From assembly GCA_033439255.1 (NCBI GenBank), contig CM065885.1, forward strand, positions 1,426,001 to 1,490,000: a stretch of 64,000 bases of DNA. The letters run 5' to 3'. Shown here one piece after another: positions 24,655 through 35,606 of the stretch (the first letter of the stretch is position 1; each line of letters begins with the position of its first letter). This stretch comes from Hericium rajendrae. Lineage: Eukaryota; Basidiomycota; Agaricomycetes; Russulales; Hericiaceae. The position numbers were made by a program, and so were the translations under genes. The notes beneath the pieces are model-generated. The model was not told the DNA's origin and searched no databases. It saw only the letters and a program-made list of their open reading frames with translations.

Positions 24655-25624
24655 GTTGAGTTGGTGGACGAGGCGACGACACGAAGTACTGACGGGGTCA
24701 AATTATGGTTCGTGGCCGCAGGTACCACGCTTTGGCGCTGTTTGGCTGGTGGCGAGGCCGCCTTCCCGCTTTCGGGCATGCACCAACCTTCCACCTTCCG
24801 ACAAGTCGACAACTTTGTTGCCATCGCAATATTGCAGTACGTGCCCGGCATCCCAGATTCTCCATTAATGTTGTCTTAAAACAGGACTTAAAGAACACGA
24901 AGAATCTGCATATCAAGCCGTCGATCCGACGCGAGTATACACTTGTAATTCGGGCTCGTTATTTGTCGACCAAGCTAGGCCTCCTTCGTCACGGCAATAT
25001 TGAAATCTAAATCTCACGTCTCGAGATCAACTCAGAACTCTGTGCTATCCCAACACTTTGATACTCGCTTTATATGGCTTTTTGAGGTCGCAAGTGATCC
25101 TGGACTCGTCTATATATGGGCTCGAGGTCTGTAACCGACTCCGATCGTCACTCGACACCAATCGTTAGATCTGGCTACATATAACGGCTATCTTCTATGT
25201 ATGATAGGCCATTAACAAAGGCTAATACCACATGAGGTATATGGAAAAAAATATCTACCCCGCCGGATAACTCTGAAGGTGTCAGCATTGTGTTAGCTCG
25301 GACCGTCGTTCTGATCATCCTCATTATTGTCCTTGCCACGCGTCTTTGGCCATTCTTACTTCAACAATGATTTGTGGCCCTGGCTCCAAAGGGAGCAATG
25401 GAGCAATGCACTCAGATGTCTCACCTCTTTTCATCACGGCCACGCTTCTGAGTGGCGAGAGACCTATGCTTTTCTTCAAAGCGACACCTCTATAATCTTT
25501 ATCAACGCAGAGAAAAAGGCCGGAAATCCCTCAGTAGGTCGCTTCATCTTTCGTAAACCACAACTGCTGATCATACCAAGATTTTTTGAGCTTCAGACTC
25601 GAACGTCCCCGAAGGATCATTACC
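24655..25624. other. Divergent intergenic region
   Basis: About 970 bp between the septin start (leftward) and zinc-finger gene C (rightward). Only short open frames without motifs. A moderately AT-rich part lies near 24880-25260. Confidence 0.4.
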
Positions 25625-26646
25625 ATGCAGAGTCACCGGGCCCAAGGATATCCGCGACAGTACAACGGCGGTCATTCACATGGACGACCGCAAATGCAGT
25701 CGCACGTGAAGCCAAAACTACGTAGTACCCAATCACTCTCAGCTGAACCTGGACCTAATGCTTCCTTCGCGGACGAGCTACGATGGGCAGGCGAACCGAT
25801 TGATTGGGGTGCTGCAGGACTCGCTAGTCCAACCCTGCAGGATGCGGTGCTTCCCGAAAATCCTAAGTTTCACGACGCTGTAATTCATGAACTCAATACA
25901 CTCTCTGTCCGGTTGTTGACTCCTTCCGACAGACACTGATTCCCCATATTCCCGCTGCACCAACGCCGCACACATCGAGTACAGTGGATCCTTGGATGTC
26001 CTCTTCAATGCTCGGAGTGCTTACAAGCCAGAGCCATGGCGGGCCATCCAGCTCCCGCGCAGGGTCCTTTGGAAATAATGTCAGTCGACATCCCTGCTGT
26101 GGATGCGGTAGGATATGGATCGAGCAAAACGGGAGGGACGAGCATGAGAGTGCCTGCTTGCTGAGGATAAGGAAAGACGGACGTGCGTATCCTCAGGAGC
26201 CGATGTTTTTCTGCGATTTTCATGTTCTTTGATCCAGAATATAACTGTGCCTACCCAGGATGTGGAGCGGTATTTCCCCCACCGCTCTCCGACGTGCTGA
26301 CTCACGAATTGTTACATGGCGCGCGCGCGGCCGCACTGCGCCCCGGGGATAGTGTCTTTCGTGTTCTCTGCAGTGGATGCGGGAAAAGCTGCCGGACCGA
26401 TGCAAAAAGGCTTATGCATGAAACATTGTGCTTGTCGAGACTAAGACCCGACCAACGTACGTACCATCAGTGACTTACTGTTTCTTTACGAGCCTCTCAT
26501 CCTTTTGACCAGACTACAACTGCCCTTATCCAGGGTGTGGCAAGGTATTTACGGCGCTCAAAGGCACGTTGATACATGAGGGGAAGGTACATAGCCCCAA
26601 ATGTACTGAGCGGGACCTGTTCAAACGCTCGGGATCAAGAATATGA
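25625..26646 (+). CDS. Zinc-finger protein, family member C
   Basis: The best-formed member of the local family. Exons 25625-25879, 25933-26182, 26238-26456 and 26513-26646 give 285 residues with all phases consistent. The start MQSHRAQGYPRQYNGG has ACC before the ATG. Order of modules: leader with DELRWAGEPIDWGAAG; a C2HC finger (CCGCGRIW ... HESAC); a C2H2 finger (CAYPGCGAVF ... H..LLH); a second C2HC finger (CSGCGKSCR ... HETLC); and a C2H2 finger (CPYPGCGKVF ... H..KVH). The C2HC spacing is C-x2-C-x12-H-x3-C. The two last introns both fall in phase 1, so finger exons can be gained or lost without frame change. Likely nucleic-acid binding in the nucleus (inference). Opposite strand to members A and B. 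Confidence 0.78.
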
Positions 26647-28500
26647 CGCTTTTTGAACGATACTACTTCCCGTAAGATGTCAACCCTGTCGACTTCGGTC
26701 GTAATCTAGGACCATGAAACGCCACTCTCCACTTCAAGCGGGATATACAAAATGACAGTTTTTTTTCCCGGCTCTGTTGTTTTCGCCCTTAAAGTATGTC
26801 CTCGTTTCCTTGCAGGCATCGAAATATGGGTGATTCTTCGAGCAATAGGCTAGTCCACGGAATACTGTGAGAAAAGCGCCGATACCTTACGATTCCGGCA
26901 TTGAATCCACAGTATTATCGGCACAATAATGGGGGGCTTCAGTCGTCATGCTCAACAGCTTGTGAGGCCTGCTCTATGCCCCGAGGTGCGCTGTATTCTC
27001 GAACGCTCCATGCACTTAGCCTTGGTGGACAGAGTTCATGTCTACGTGGAAGGCGCGCTGGAAGCTGTGCAGCTCCTCATACACGCGGGGGTGGGCACCA
27101 GAGGAAGATTACGGTATCTTACCTTGTCAACGCAGACGGTTCCTGGACCGGATTGGCATGACCTGCTCAGCGCATTTTTAAGACCGTGACAGAAATGGTA
27201 GGTTCGCTCGTTATCTTTTAATTCACGCCGTTACTCAACGGATACAGATGCGTCTAGATTGTACATATCTCACAATGGATCGATTTTACAGTTGATCTGT
27301 GATCCTTGGGTCCATCCTGCGGTATAAAAAAATGTAGCAGCCAAAACGGTGAATGTGAATACGTGCCAATGCGGTGACCCTATCATGAAGATTCCTATCT
27401 CTATCCGAAATCCTATAGTCTCACCGCAGTTGTATGTGCCTCCCTTCCTCCGCTATTCAGTCTGGATGCTCATGACCAACCTACATTGGACCTTACATGA
27501 TCCTACTGCTTCGGGGTCGGGGTCCTCGGAGAGTTACGGCATTCTCTGCATCCATAAGGTTCATCTTGAGAAAATCAAATGATAAGTGCTGTACAGTCCT
27601 CGTTGCGTTCTTCATACGCTCATTTCCGAGGAGGCCCCCGTATACGATTGACGGATGCGGCCTGTTAACGTAGCCCGTCTCTCACAAGGGAGGTCATGTC
27701 CCATGCGTCCAAGGAGCACTCCCAAAGTAAGGCGTAACCCTTTGAGGTATAACTGAATACTTGTTCTGAAAATTTCATCCACGGCAGCTAACGGACAACC
27801 CAGGTCAATTTTATCAAGTGCATACTATTTCAGTATCTGCGTCTGGTCTTATCCTTGCCAGCTGGGGAAAGCGTTTCAAAGTGTCCAGTCCAGGCTTGCC
27901 GCTCGGTGCCTCGCAGTCTCCGCTCGGTGCATGTTAAGTTCTCACCATCCCGGAGTTGAGCCTGGACCGAGTCTTCCAGAACGAGCTGGAGCACGGCCTC
28001 ATGGTGATCCTCGCAGGTGGATGTTTCTCGGTCTGAAGCGATCACAGCTCGGTGCCTGGGTTCAGAAAATGATTGAGATTGTTTTTGATCTTACCTTTTC
28101 GCCTTTCGAGGCTGTTTCTCTTCGCCCCTGCGTCTGCTGTGTGCAAAAACCATCCCAATAATCAGAGATCCCAAATACGCTGCTCAATAGTATTTTTCTA
28201 CGTGATGGGACCGCTATATCCTCTGGGACGGTGCGGGTTCTCGATCTCTCCACGGCTTCGTTCTCCCATTCTATTTTGCTCGTACTCCACAACCCCCCTT
28301 TCCCCTTGCATGTCTTCCAATGTGCACGGGCGAACATATCTTCGGGGGACTGTACAGTGCTGAGAACGCTCCACAAACGAGCTTGTATCTTGACGTGAAG
28401 CGTGAGGAGCAGTTCATTTTACCGTGCCCTATGATCATCCCAGCTGTGGAGCATTCGAGCATAACTGTATGGTTTCTCTCATCTCTGAGCTCTCAACGAT
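26647..28500. other. Intergenic, no gene supported
   Basis: About 1.85 kb. A plus-strand open frame at 26929-27189 (from MGGFSRHAQQLV) has a mildly protein-like composition with a Leu-rich end, but no splice partner or motif was found. The rest shows nothing. Confidence 0.35.
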
Positions 28501-28507
28501 TATAAAA
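28501..28507 (+). promoter_or_regulatory. TATA box of the hydrophobin fragment
   Basis: TATAAAA lies 98 bp upstream of the ATG at 28599, followed by a CT-rich stretch. This is a normal spacing for highly expressed fungal genes, so the promoter side of the broken hydrophobin seems kept. Confidence 0.6.
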
Positions 28508-28598
28508 CTCTCTCTGGATGCTCTGGACTCCTCAGTCGAATAAGTTCGTCTTCACTCGTCTTCAGATATCCGCTCTCAGCTCTACCAACCTGCACACC

Positions 28599-28880
28599 AT
28601 GTTCTTCAAAGCCCCCCTCGTCGTATTCGTCTCCCTCGCGCTCGTCTGCGGCTCATTTGCCAACCCAGTCAAGCATGATGAGCCCGCCAGCCAGTGCAGC
28701 ACGGTGCCCGTGCAGTGCTGCGAGAGCGTTCAGTCCGCTGGCAGTCCCGCCGCGACGAGCCTGCTCAGCTCTCTCGGCGTCGTCGTCCAGGACCTGTCGA
28801 TCCCGGTGGGCATCACCTGCTCCCCCCTCTCCGGTGGCTCTCGTAGGAATACATTAAGCTACCTTCGTATGGTCGGATAA
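28599..28880 (+). pseudogene. Class I hydrophobin, 5' fragment
   Basis: The reading starts MFFKAPLVVFVSLALVCGSF, a signal peptide, then gives QCSTVPVQCCESV, which is the C1 and C2-C3 pattern of class I hydrophobins. The usual core LLSSLGVVVQDLSIPVGITC supplies C4. After SPLSGGS the sequence loses all likeness: the expected C5, C6-C7 and C8 are absent from the next several hundred bases, where the 3' end of the TFIIIC gene lies instead. Hydrophobins coat aerial hyphae and spores by self-assembling at air-water surfaces; half a set of disulphides could not do so. Either a truncated gene or one whose remaining exons were removed by rearrangement. The TATA box at 28501 is intact. Confidence 0.75.
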
Positions 28881-28901
28881 AAGGTACGCTTCGCGGAAGC
28901 T

Positions 28902-29533
28902 TCATTCTTGTACGGCTGAACCGCTATCTATGCCTACGGTTTTCGAAGCGTGGTTTTCTAATGATTGAAGATTTTGGTAGTCAACACCCGCGGCGAATTC
29001 GGTGTTTGCTGAATCAGTTGGGCGTGGAGTCGGCGATGATTTGGCTGGACTTTTGGGCCTTAGCTCGACTTCGTCAAACCGGATGCGTTGCTCTGTGTTG
29101 ACGAAGTGAGCTACCGACTTCTGGTGCTGATCTGGATTGTCTGGAGGGCAATACACGTAAGCAATCGCATCCCAACGCGGTAGGCATCGCACTTTCCTGT
29201 TCCTTCCGTGAAAATGAGCTCAGTGCCCAACAGCGTTTGGTGCTTTCCCTTGAACACGGTGCCAGATAGCTGCAAAAATGGCGTTGGCGTGTCTAACCCC
29301 TGTACCACAGTAAGATTCCGTCAGCATCGAGAAGCCCAACTAGAAATGATGCAACTCACGACGAGTCGGTAAGTGGAACTGCTGGGAACAAGGGTGGGCT
29401 CGACACCTCCGAGATCCAGTGTCACATAAGACAATTCCTCTTCTATCTCACCGTTTTCTCCGCGAACATAATCCTCGTCTGATGCGAACATTTGCACTTC
29501 AGAATATCCGGGAAAAAGAGCATGTTGAGACAT
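28902..29533 (-). CDS. TFIIIC subunit with triple-barrel domain (GTF3C6/Sfc10-like)
   Basis: Exon 1 (29533 to about 29361) encodes MSQHALFPGYSEVQMFASD, an acidic stretch, then SYVTLDLGGVEPTLVPSS and TYRLV. A clean intron (GTGAGT to TACAG) leads to exon 2: GLDTPTPFLQLSGTVFKGK and LLGTELIFTEGTG. This is the TFIIIC triple-barrel domain that pairs with the Tau95-type partner. Exon 3 gives FVNTEQRIRFDEVELRPK and a disordered tail ending SGSAVQE at 28902. The exon 2-3 junction has more than one possible donor and is unsettled. TFIIIC binds A and B boxes of tRNA genes and recruits TFIIIB for RNA polymerase III. A hAT-type MITE sits about 140 bp upstream of its ATG. Confidence 0.85.
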
Positions 29534-29674
29534 TTAACGTCAACCACCCGAACGCTATCCTCAACAATGAGACTGATACGCCTTGAGTTCTGAGAAGAAT
29601 ATGGCTGTGAGAGTGGTATGCAAAGATAGTGATTCGGACAAAGATTCGGACGTACCGTACGACCTCGAAAGGAC

Positions 29675-30122
29675 GAGGGTTTACGGTTTCTAGAAGTGTC
29701 TCAACCGTCTCAACCGTCCCAACCGTCCCAACCGTCCCAAAATGCTTAAGTAAGCCATTCAATTGTGGATGGTTGGGACAGTTGGGACGGTCGGGACTGT
29801 CCTGACTGTCCAACCCTAACCCAAATTCAATATCTCACATCCCTCGAAAATCAATATACCTGCCAACCCAACCAACCTAACCACCAACCCAACCGCCAAC
29901 CCAACCACCAACCCAACCGCCAACCCAACCCATCCCAACCCCAACCGGCGTGAGCGCGAAAAGGGACTGCGTGGTGGACAACTCGAAGAGGTGTCCGAAT
30001 AAGGCAACTGTCCAGACTGTCCAACCTGTCCAAGCCGACCGTCCCGCCGTGGGATGGTTGGGACGGTTGGGACCGTCTCAGGCGTGGGAACGTCGAGACA
30101 CTTCCGGAAACCGTAAACTCTG
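29675..30122. mobile_element. hAT-type MITE with 8-bp target duplication
   Basis: The 448-bp unit is flanked by identical GAAAGGAC on both sides (29667-29674 and 30123-30130). The ends GAGGGTTTACGG and CAGAGTTTACGG (read inward) match at 10 of 12 positions. Pairing then extends about 70 bp through GGTTTCTAGAAGTGTCTC. An 8-bp duplication and such ends are typical of hAT elements. The interior holds short tandem arrays: CCCAACCGT-type units at 29698-29745 and CCAACCCAACC-type units at 29870-29945. No coding capacity. Confidence 0.88.
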
Positions 30123-30130
30123 GAAAGGAC

Positions 30131-31674
30131 CTCAGCAACTTATTCCTGGTCCCGTAAGGAAGGTCTCTCTCAGGAATTACTGCCCCATTAGGAAAAATGT
30201 GTCACGTGAAATGGAGCTTGCTCTTGTTTGTACGCTGCCGCAGTCAAGGGGCCATTGATGCTTCACCGAGCGACAGCGAGGTATATTCCAACCCTTCAAT
30301 ATTCAATTCTGACATTATTTGACGAGGACGTCCACCTGGTCATGGACCACGTCTCCTGTAAACAATGAGTCAAATTGTCTTACTCATCTTCTTTGTTTCC
30401 TAAGTTCTTCTTCCTCTCGTTCTCCTGAACCGTAATCGTGCCACTCTTTATGCAGATGATTGATTATTCTGAAATCAATGATTTAAGATGCGAAAGACTG
30501 TGTTAGACGGAATTCGAGCGAGGTGACGCGCCGGGAAGCCGCCAGGCCCGGCGCTATTCGAGTAAGGTTCAGGCGCTTTCCGAACTGTCTAAGTACTGCC
30601 GACGAAACACCATGGACGAAAGACAGCACTTATCGACAACCATGAAACGAACACGGCCAGAAGATGTATGGACTACCGGCAGATCAGAGAAGAGCCGCTG
30701 TACTGTAGGTAGCAGTTCTGGGCGCGATGGAGGTGAGCGTTTATTGGTCCGGTATTAATACCTCTATGCGACTCAAGAGCAGGCGATGTGTCGTCGGCTG
30801 CGACCAATCCTACAGCAAAAACACATGGCCGATGGATAGTGCTTTCCCATGTATGAATAGTTTTTCAGTATGTACCCTAAGGTAGGCAGGCTGACAAGCT
30901 ACGAGACATGCTCCACAGCTCTGTCCAGAGTGACACCGGACTATCGCAGCCACCATTGTATACACCATCAGCGGCTGCGGATCCTGCAGAGGCCAGGAGT
31001 CTAACGTCGAACTGTCCCAGGGCTCGCATTGATGGGCTCAAGATGTTTTAACAATGGCTGCAGGTGCGGGCTGTGCTGATCATGCTTGTACATGACGCGT
31101 GATGATACGCTGCAGGCGATAGGTGTTGATGCGCATGTTGCTATCGAAAGTTGGACAGTGGTTTAAGTTCGTATCCGTTGTCGATCTGCATTGCCGGATG
31201 GGATGTTGTTGACATCATCGTCAGTGCATGATTTGTTATTATCTGCCTCACGCGTTTGCGGCGCGCGTGCTCCGCTGGAGCGCGGGGGACCTGGAACTTA
31301 TGTTGGGAATCTCAGAGTACTGTTATCATTTTATACTGACCGTGGACCGCATGCTATTATACATTGTATTCGTATTTACCCTCCCGCTTCCTCCTGTATT
31401 GATCTGCTTGCCTTGCTTTACTCTGTTTGCCTTTGCCTACTTACATTTTCCAGGGACCAGGATATGCCCGAAGGGCTGTTGGTATGTAATGAAGTTGATA
31501 AGATAACAGAAGATAACCCAAATACTTACTTACTTACTGTACAATATTACGCGATGCGTCACGTGATAAAAAGTTGTCCCGCCACACTTGCCGTCGGTGT
31601 TCGTTGAAGGACTGCAATATTCAGACCAATATGCAGCATTGAGAGCCAGTACTAGTCCCTCATACTACTTCAGG
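30131..31674. other. Intergenic, no gene supported
   Basis: About 1.5 kb with no motif-bearing frame. Short open frames near 31191-31607 are hydrophobic and look incidental. Confidence 0.4.
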
Positions 31675-33785
31675 ATGCCATCATTGTCTCCAGAACGCTT
31701 TCTTAAACTTAATATCCCCATCAAACTTGGATCAACAAGTGATGCGAACGACTCCCCTTCGGAACACTGTGATTGCAGCGATTCTGACTTTTGGGTATAT
31801 CCATGGCCAAGCGGGATAGACTCACAACTCTCATCGGTCGAAAAACTTCTCCGACGCTACAAGTATCGCACAATTGAAGTTACGGCCTCAAACGCCAGTG
31901 ACGCCCCAGCAAGGTATATATCCTCCTCAAATATCTTGGGATGATTGAAGCTGACCCAGGCCACAGTGATAGCCAGTGGGATACGATACAAGAGCGATAT
32001 CTCGGGCCCACGCTTGAAGTTCTGAATAGAGATCTGTTCGATCCTATGCTGAGCTTGCCTCCTTTGCGGGCGTATATAGCTGACGTTGAGCATGGTAAGT
32101 TGGCCCCCTGCTTCACAATCCACACTGTTCTTAATTTGACTCCAGAAAACATGCGGATTGCGATGATTGCAATGAATGATCCTGATGACGACACACGAGA
32201 ATGGTGCAGATCCAAGGAAACTTTCGATGCCAGAATCCACAAAAAATGCTTTGGAATTACCATCTTTCTGGTATTATTCTCGACATTTGTTATTTAAACA
32301 TGAACGCTGACATTTTTACAGCAACCCGGCATCATTCGCTTTCAGGATTTCCCACCACCTGATCCGATCAAGTTGAAAGCACCTCCTACTGTGCATTGCG
32401 CGATCAAAGCATTCTTATCGCGAAGCCAACAAGTGCATTGCCCATATGGGATGATCACGGACGGGATCACGTCGGTTGTATTCAATGAGACACGCAGAGG
32501 CACATTTGAATTACTGCCCGAGCAACTCGTTGCAGAAGCAGTGTCAACCACCAAAATTTCCATTCGACTGACGCTGGCCATGTTCGCATATCAAATCGCA
32601 CGAAAATCGGGTCTTCGCGGAGCTTCCGCTATGCACATCGTACTTGGGGCTCTTCCGCCGGCGCGCTCCCACGAGGAAGTGGCACCCACTTTGCTGATTC
32701 GGCGACATTTCTGTGACTTTGATCTCTTCACGATGCAGCGCTCGTCGCAAGAGTGGTGGATGTTTTGCGAGTGGAAGCGCATCAGCAGACTGATGGCTAA
32801 GCCCTTACGACAAAGGGACGTGCTTGCTCTCGAGCGAAACGGATTCAGCCGTCGCTTTCTGCCGTGGAGATCCCCTTATCCCAGCCATCCCGTACCTCCT
32901 GAGACGCTGAATAGCGTGAAGCAGTTCGTTCGGCCTAGGAATGACAGTATCGATGTGCTCATGGCCTCGTCAGCTGAACTGTCTTTCGAGATATCAGATG
33001 TCTGTCGGGCGAGTCCCAATACGTTTTCGCAGGTGTTCCTTGGACATGTCACAGGAAGTTCTCGCACCCTCTGCCTCAAACTATTCGACGAGCGGTTCTT
33101 TCCCACTCCAAACTTTGCGGACGTTGATTTCACCACGGGCAACCCAGCCCATCGCTTGCTGGATTTGAATTTTGCGGAGGATATGATGCGATGCGAGCAA
33201 GCCGCATATGACCGCGTTGCATATCTACAGGGATATATCATTCCGCATTGTTATGGATTCCATGCCGTGAGTTGTCTCTGGTCTTCCGCACCCTATTGTA
33301 CTCATGCAGAATATGTCCAGTTCACTCTTCCAGATGGCTGGGAAGTGCTTGGCTTTTTGATGGAGGCCATTGATGCACCTTCGTTATCCAAGGTCGGCAT
33401 TCCTAGCCTTCCTCGCGAAGCACAAGCCAGCTTCGTCCGTCTCTCGTCTTTTTCAGTTTACTTGTGACGCTGAGCCTGATGTTTTGTCACCTAGCTCACG
33501 CGACTTCGCCATGCAATACGGGCACTCAAGTTTGCAGGAATAGCTCAGCCAGACTGGCACCTCGACCAGGTTCTCTGTCCGCGGATTTCGGATGCACCTA
33601 ATGAAGCTCCGGGGGTAATTCTTATTGATTTTGCATTTACCACGCAGCATCTGGGCGACGTGAGTGGTACTCCGGTGACTCCGGATATTGGATGGCTTCG
33701 CTGTGTCCTTGTCGGTGACCTGGGTATGGACAGGTCACTGATGGATGAATGTTGGTTTCCGGAAGTAGAAGAAGAATATTGTTGA
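31675..33785 (+). CDS. Degenerate protein-kinase-fold protein of basidiomycete type
   Basis: Six exons can be followed: MPSLSPERFLKLNIPIKLG; DPGHSDSQWDTIQERYLG; ENMRIAMIAMNDPDDDT; a long exon with QPGIIRFQDFPPPDP to IPHCYGFHA; FTLPDGWEVLGFLMEAI; and LTRLRHAIRALKFAGIAQ to the stop at 33785. Introns are 51-60 bp; one (about 33267-33320) is a multiple of three without stops. Kinase-like marks are late: IIPHCYGFH...FTLPDGWEVLGFLMEAID resembles the hinge; DWHLDQVL stands where HRD-x4-N should be; and VILIDFAF where DFG should be. A canonical Gly-rich loop was not seen, so activity is doubtful. Such proteins are many in mushroom genomes, with no clear role. The first 200 residues are not recognised. 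Confidence 0.75.
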
Positions 33786-35606
33786 TAATGGAGATGACAT
33801 AAAATATTTGTTACCTGCACGCTGCAGTGGCACCCTCGTTTGCAGCCGACGCCCTGTTTTCTCATGTTGAAGATTCTTTCAATATACCTCACATATAGTC
33901 ATCACCCTACCGTGCTGTTCGTTGTTTCCCGCCACCTTCTCCTGTCATACTGTCTAGGTTCTCTCGATTCCATGCTGTTGTCCTCTTTTGCCCTCATCTG
34001 AGTTCTAGTGTTCTGCAGTATAGCGTAATTCCACTTTCGAAAAAACGAGGACAATTGCCTCCGAGCTGTTGTCAACGCTGCACACACTCTCCATCGCACA
34101 GTAACTCTCCATCGTTACTTCTGGCCTGTCGCCTCCGTTTCTGTATATGCCACACCGTCACTGTTCTGAGATCTCTCGTCCCTGTCGCAACTTCCGAGCC
34201 ACTTGTCCGTACTGATACCCTGCGCCGGCACTGTTGTCTCTGAGTGCAAAGGCTGTAACTGTAAGTCAAGTCCAAGAGTCGGATCCTCCTCGTCAGACTA
34301 ACATAGCTTTACTCCGTCCTCTACCTTCCGGATTCGCAATTGGTTGGGCATCCATCATAGCGGCGTACTTATTCGGATCACGGACTCGCTCGAAGATGTC
34401 CCTCAAAAAGGTCCATATGCATACAGTATCTGTGAGTTAGTCTCCCTAAGGCAGAGTACATGATACTCAACCATCGTGCCTCAGGATCGTTTCATCTGAC
34501 GATGCGACCGCCGTTCCCGACGCGGCCCTCGCATGACAGCGCATGACAGTTTGTCATCCGCTCCCACAGTCGACGGCGTTTTCACTGATCACTAATGACC
34601 AGTGGCCAGGACCAGTGGCCTGACACCTAGAACGACTTTCTTCTGTGTAAGGTCTGCTCGGAGAGTACCTGACACTATGGAATCTCTGTTCAACTTCGGG
34701 GTGCCGAGCTGGCGCTGAGGCCTGAGGATCCGATGCTAAGACCAATCTGAAGGTCAGACAGACAATCTTTAGGTATGAAGCCTATTCTGCCTCTGGGAGA
34801 CTAATCCGAGGACGAAGTTAGATGACTACCGTCACTACAACTCACACCGTCACTCCAACTCACAGTGGAGCAAGCCCTTCAACGTCGTATGTGAGTATCT
34901 TCGTCCCACCCCTCTTCACCATTCTCTGACCCCAATTCATCCGGTACAACCGGATATTTACCTTCGACCTCGGATGCGATACCCTTACCCTTATCTTCAG
35001 CATCTGGCATGTATCCATAATCTAGCTCTTCATTGCTCAGCTTTCTTGATGTTTCTTCAAGATTTTGCTGGCTCAAGTCTTCGACTGACCCAGCACCGTC
35101 GTCAGCCCACAAGACAGCAGCCTCGAGGGCAGTGGGGTAGGCTTTCCTCATGCAGCGTCACCCTGCAACACTCTGGCCACGGATGCGGCGGCTGGGTACG
35201 GGGACGGTGTCGAGGCGAGCTGTTGGAAGGGCAACGGAGAGATAGCACGTTCGTCCACACCGCCAAGTTGAAATCAAGCTCGACTAAGGTCTTAGTGGAT
35301 CGGACCGAAAATAGGGTAATCAGTCCTTCAGACCTCCGATTCAAGGTTCCGCCTCGCCCGGTTGGGCCCTGCACCGAACCTCCCCGGCGGGCGTCGGAAA
35401 TACATAATATCACGGAACTTCAAGGCACCTCATCCATCCATCTTTGCTATCGCAGTGCATCCGATAACAATAGATACCTGTGCTATCGATGGGTCGAGGT
35501 CTCCCGTGCACAATCGCATATGTAATGCAACGCGCGCACACGACGGTACCAATCATATACTGAACTCAAACGTCTCTGGCCATAGTATCAGCTAGCGACT
35601 CGCATC
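33786..35606. other. Intergenic, one weak acidic open frame
   Basis: About 1.8 kb. A minus-strand frame at 34879-35151 encodes an acidic peptide (VEDLSQQNLEETSRKL; GSENGEEGWDEDTH) whose composition looks coding, but no family or splice partner was found. Bases 34771-34807 (AGGTATGAAGCCTATTCTGC) echo 22688-22735, hinting at another dispersed repeat. Confidence 0.35.

Noticed and set aside
29812-29826. CCCTAACCC-like string suggesting telomeric repeats
   Set aside because: Only one isolated unit, inside a hAT-type MITE full of CCAACC-type words; no (TTAGGG)n array is present.
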